DNA from: Candidatus Woesearchaeota archaeon
GTDB lineage: Archaea > Nanobdellota > Nanobdellia > Woesearchaeales > UBA525
DNA: 5,079 nt
Direction of reading: 5' to 3'
Assembly (NCBI GenBank): GCA_013331575.1
Contig: DUGD01000093.1
Location: forward strand, 22,582-27,660
The stretch's first letter is position 1; each line of letters starts with the position of its first letter. The notes under the pieces were generated by a model. The model ran no database searches. It saw nothing but the letters and a program-made list of their open reading frames with translations, and had not been told where the DNA came from. Both the position numbers and the translations under genes were made by a program. Of the stretch, positions 4,904 through 5,079 are shown one piece after another.

Positions 4904-5079
4904 TTAGCTTTCTGCGTACTGTTTCATGCAGTAATCTCTCTTGAGTTGGCCAGTGTATTTGTTACAGAAGTTAGCATCAATGGATGCTTTCACATCGGCC
5001 GGCGCGTTGGCCAAGTACACATCGTAGCACTCATCGCGGTCCATATTGGCTCTTCTCAATTCAATTTCGCAGGAAGGGC
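4904..5079 (-). CDS. Cysteine-rich protein, C-terminal end (cut by right edge)
   Basis: The frame enters from the right edge, so the start is missing and only the last 57 codons are seen; it stops at TAA (4906-4904). The sequence includes RDECYDVYL, then NFCNKY, then KRDYCMKQYAES at the end. Four cysteines are spread over the fragment, two of them in the similar contexts RDECY and RDYCM. This recalls tandem Cys-containing helical repeats of the D-x-C-Y-x-x-x-A kind that I associate with DPANN archaeal proteins; that resemblance is from memory and unproven. There is no membrane segment in the visible part. Coding is supported by the uninterrupted frame and the biased, charged composition. Function is unknown. 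It reads in the same direction as hamAB but is separated from it by the 430-bp intergenic region with its own promoters, so it is not part of the operon. Confidence 0.6.
   Translation of the reverse strand, partial: PSCEIELRRANMDRDECYDVYLANAPADVKASIDANFCNKYTGQLKRDYCMKQYAES

Noticed and set aside
1..5079. CRISPR array, insertion sequence, rRNA or integrase gene
   Set aside because: I see no regularly spaced repeats, terminal inverted repeats with a transposase, rRNA-like sequence or recombinase motifs in the window.

Overview
The window looks archaeal. Two starts in the window, on opposite strands, are each preceded by an identical TATA-type decamer (CTTTATAAAT) whose first base lies exactly 31 nt upstream of the start codon. 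That is the geometry of TBP/TFB promoters producing leaderless mRNAs. A third copy of the decamer precedes a short ORF. The second gene of the only operon instead carries a GGTGA Shine-Dalgarno. The tRNA-like segment encodes no CCA. A cysteine-rich gene tail at the right edge resembles Cys-repeat proteins I associate with DPANN archaea, so a DPANN lineage is possible but not shown.

Layout from left to right: (1) the N-terminal 82 codons of an unrecognised gene on the minus strand, cut by the left edge; (2) an intergenic stretch with divergent promoters and a small inverted/direct repeat; (3) a 105-residue, GTG-started small membrane protein on the plus strand; (4) a short convergent gap with hairpins; (5) the minus-strand hamA-hamB operon, about 3.55 kb, which fills most of the window; (6) about 430 bp between hamA and the next gene, with two promoters, a possible 31-residue ORF or small RNA on the plus strand, and a tRNA-like element on the minus strand; (7) the C-terminal 57 residues of a Cys-rich protein on the minus strand, cut by the right edge.

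The core is a complete two-gene Hachiman-type antiviral system. HamA is a DUF1837-type protein with an intact PD-(D/E)xK nuclease signature (E103, D137, E154-x-K156). HamB is a Ski2-like superfamily 2 helicase with recognisable motifs I to VI. In characterised bacterial Hachiman the helicase surveys DNA and the nuclease destroys it once released, giving abortive-type protection. The same division of labour is inferred here. The genes are separated by 5 nt, and the hamA stop codon lies inside the hamB Shine-Dalgarno, so translation is probably coupled. An octamer direct repeat (CGTCATGA) at the hamA TATA box and at its start codon is a candidate operator. The tRNA-like element nearby, with an intact T arm but a non-pairing acceptor stem, may be a decayed tRNA or an attachment-site remnant, which would fit arrival of the defence genes by integration.
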